The position numbers and the translations under genes were made by a program. From Flavobacteriia bacterium (GTDB lineage: Bacteria; Bacteroidota; Bacteroidia; Flavobacteriales_D; Crocinitomicaceae), in assembly GCA_016183815.1 (NCBI GenBank), contig JACPDW010000027.1, positions 1 through 55,223 on the forward strand: a stretch of 55,223 nucleotides of DNA. Reading direction: 5' to 3'. Positions 53,567 through 55,223 of the stretch are shown here, piece after piece (positions within the stretch are counted from its first letter, which is position 1; each line of letters begins with the position of its first letter). Under the pieces are notes generated by a model, which was not told the origin of the DNA, searched no databases, and saw nothing but the letters and a program-made list of their open reading frames with translations.

Positions 53567-55024
53567 ATGACCCAACAAGAACTCATACACAAACTCTCCG
53601 ACCTTGAATGGGAAGATTTTGAGGTAAAAGAAGCCAAAGGAGAAATCCCAAAATCTGCTTGGGAAACCGTTAGTGCATTTTCCAACTCTGCTGGTGGGTG
53701 GCTTGTTTTTGGCGTGAAACAAGTAGCACAAAATTTTGAGGTAGTTGCAATCTCCAACCCTGAAAAAATTGAACAAGATTTCTTGGCTACACTTCGTAGT
53801 GCACAAAAGTTCAATGTGGTAATCAATCCAACTTGTGTAAAACATAACATAGACGGAAAAGTAGTTTTGGCTTTTTACATTCCAATTTCTAAAAACAAAC
53901 CTGTTTATTTCAATTCACAAGCAAACACTTACATTCGTAGAGGTACTGCCGACCAAAAAGCAAGTAAAGAAGAAATAGATTCACTCTACCGCGATCAAAC
54001 TTTTGGTACCAAAACTTCCGAAATTGCTGCTGGAACCTCCCTTTCCGATTTGCGAGATAAATCCATTCGAGAATATAGAGATTACATGTCGCGTTTCAAT
54101 TCGAGTGTAAGTTACAACCGCATGGAACTAGATGACTTTTTGGTTAAGATGCGTATTTTGGATAAAGAAACGAAGCAATGTACTTTTTCAGGCTTGCTCT
54201 TTTTCGGAAATCGTAATTCAATCGAAAGCTTTTTTCCTGATTTTCGGGTTGATTTGTTTGAGATTCCAGGAACAAGTAATCAAGATTCAACTTCTCGTTA
54301 TACCTTTCGCCTTTCCGAAGATGATTATGAAAACTTGTGGGAAGTTTATTTTGAATGTTTCAAACGTTTACGAAAAGAAGTGGACGTTGACTTTAAACTT
54401 TAAGCAGAAGGATTTGGGGAAGAACTTTCGCCAGGTTTAAAAGCAATTCGTGAAGCTCTTGTCAATATGTTGATGCATGCTGATTATTTTTCGCCAGCGC
54501 ATCCACGCATTCGCATTTTTAACAATCATATTGAATATTACAATCCGGGAGGTTTACCAAAACCTTTAGAAGAATTAAAAGGTAAAGACCTATCAATTCC
54601 CAGAAATCCTATACTTGCTAAATTGTTCCGTATGGTAAAACTAGCTGAAAATGCGGGTTATGGTTTGGATAACATCGAACACCATTGGAAAGAATACAAC
54701 GGTACTTCGGTAGATTATGTAATTGATTTTGATTCAACAATTGTGAAGTTGAGGACAAGTGATATAATAAGTGAGGGTGTAAACGAGGGTGTAAATGAGG
54801 GTGTAAATCTGAAAATTGAGGGTGTAAATGAGGGTGTATTATTAGAACTGCAATATTTATACGATACAATAGCTACTCAAGAAGGTAAAAAAGCTGTAGA
54901 GTTAAACACTATGATAAACAAAAGCTTAGCAACAACTGAGCGTTATATAAAAATACTAAAAGAACAGGGATATATTGAATTCAGAGGTGCTTCTAAAACG
55001 GGCGGTTATTTCACAAAGAAATAA
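53567..55024 (+). pseudogene. AlbA_2 / ATP-binding transcription regulator with in-frame TAA
   Basis: The frame encodes an AlbA-like DNA-binding domain (WEDFEVKEAKGEIPKSAWETV, SNSAGGWLVFGVK, YIRRGTADQKASKEEI), then a GHKL-like ATP-binding part (IREALVNMLMHADY, NPGGLPKPL, RNPILAKLFRMVKLAENAGYG), a linker with repeated EGVN and a C-terminal winged helix (TTERYIKILKEQGYIEFRG). A TAA at 54401-54403 between VDVDFKL and AEGFGEELSPGLK cuts it, in phase on both sides, so one base change broke a protein of about 485 residues. Such COG2865 regulators are common accessory genes. Confidence 0.75.
54773..54838 (+). repeat. 12-bp repeats encoding EGVN
   Basis: GAGGGTGTAAAC/T occurs three times in tandem and twice more after a nine-base gap, encoding EGVNEGVNEGVN and EGVNEGV. 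The unit keeps the frame, so copy number can vary as a linker between the ATP-binding part and the winged helix. Confidence 0.8.
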
Positions 55025-55059
55025 AAAATTGTATTTTAAAGAGGGTTAATCTTTAATAG

Positions 55060-55223
55060 ATTTATTTATGGGGTCCTGCCGGTTTTTTTGAGGTCATTCG
55101 TAAAAGATATGAGAAAGGTTCTATTATTATTACAACAAATAGAAATTTTGAAGATTGGGGAGCTATTTTTGGGGATTACACTATGGCATCGGCAATTATT
55201 GATCGAATTATTCATCATGCACA
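55060..55223 (+). pseudogene. istB: Truncated IS21-family IstB ATPase, runs off the edge
   Basis: From about 55084 the frame reads FFEVIRKRYEKGSIIITTNR, NFEDWGAIFGDYTMASAIID, RIIHHA and continues past the window end. This is the C-terminal half of the IstB helper ATPase of IS21 (sensor TTNR, arginine-rich DRIIHHA). The 5' half including Walker A is absent; the preceding 40 bases contain stops. It is thus a 3' remnant of an insertion sequence next to the broken regulator. Confidence 0.75.

Noticed and set aside
53543-53850. Two reverse frames of about 100 codons
   Set aside because: Both are antisense shadows of the AlbA-type regulator.

Overview
The window looks like chromosomal DNA of a member of the Bacteroidota, most likely order Flavobacteriales. 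The DNA is strongly AT-rich. Many genes are preceded by the TAnnTTTG promoter motif typical of this phylum. Marker genes fit: the long form of ispG, an HU-CCDC81/SPOR protein, DUF4294, an extended NusB, a type IX secretion (T9SS) sorting domain, a DUF4856/imelysin/TonB-receptor locus and nosDFY. The exact genus cannot be fixed from sequence alone. No rRNA, tRNA or CRISPR array was seen.

Layout. 1-3.5 kb is the end of a Mu-like transposable prophage: a leftward DDE transposase cut by the window edge, a small Ner-like HTH protein, a divergent S24 repressor, and a repeat-rich terminal region. Inside that region a 16-bp tandem duplication breaks a small reverse-strand reading frame. 3.5-7.5 kb holds leftward genes for secreted proteins of unknown function, one of them frameshifted. 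7.5-11.2 kb is an accessory block: a broken XRE regulator, a VapD toxin module, a Fic protein with an altered active site, and an ECF sigma/anti-sigma pair. 11.4-20.7 kb is mostly core (Crp/Fnr regulator, CinA, PIN-PhoH, ispG, SPOR protein) with an interspersed intergenic repeat family. 20.9-22.8 kb is an arsR-arsC-acr3 operon. 23.1-27.9 kb is a run of surface or secreted genes in which three of five carry a single stop or frameshift. 28-35.5 kb is core metabolism (aconitase, DUF4294, ABC exporter, leucine dehydrogenase, NusB). 35.9-41.8 kb is a four-gene locus probably devoted to iron: DUF4856 lipoprotein, imelysin lipoprotein, TonB-dependent receptor, membrane hydroxylase. 41.9-48.5 kb carries a DUF4143 ATPase, recA, bcp and nosDFY without nosZ or nosL. 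48.6-53.1 kb pairs ferritin with a 1313-residue sensor protein that fuses a periplasmic propeller, a class III adenylate cyclase and an HD domain. 53.3-55.2 kb ends in an interrupted AlbA-type regulator and an IS21 istB remnant.

The most unusual items are the one-polypeptide propeller/cyclase/HD sensor, the Mu-like end with its 16-bp duplication, the Fic protein lacking the catalytic histidine, palindromes overlapping the promoters of recA and the DUF4143 ATPase, and the large number of single-lesion broken genes. Those lesions may be true decay or consensus errors in the sequence; the sequence alone cannot decide.
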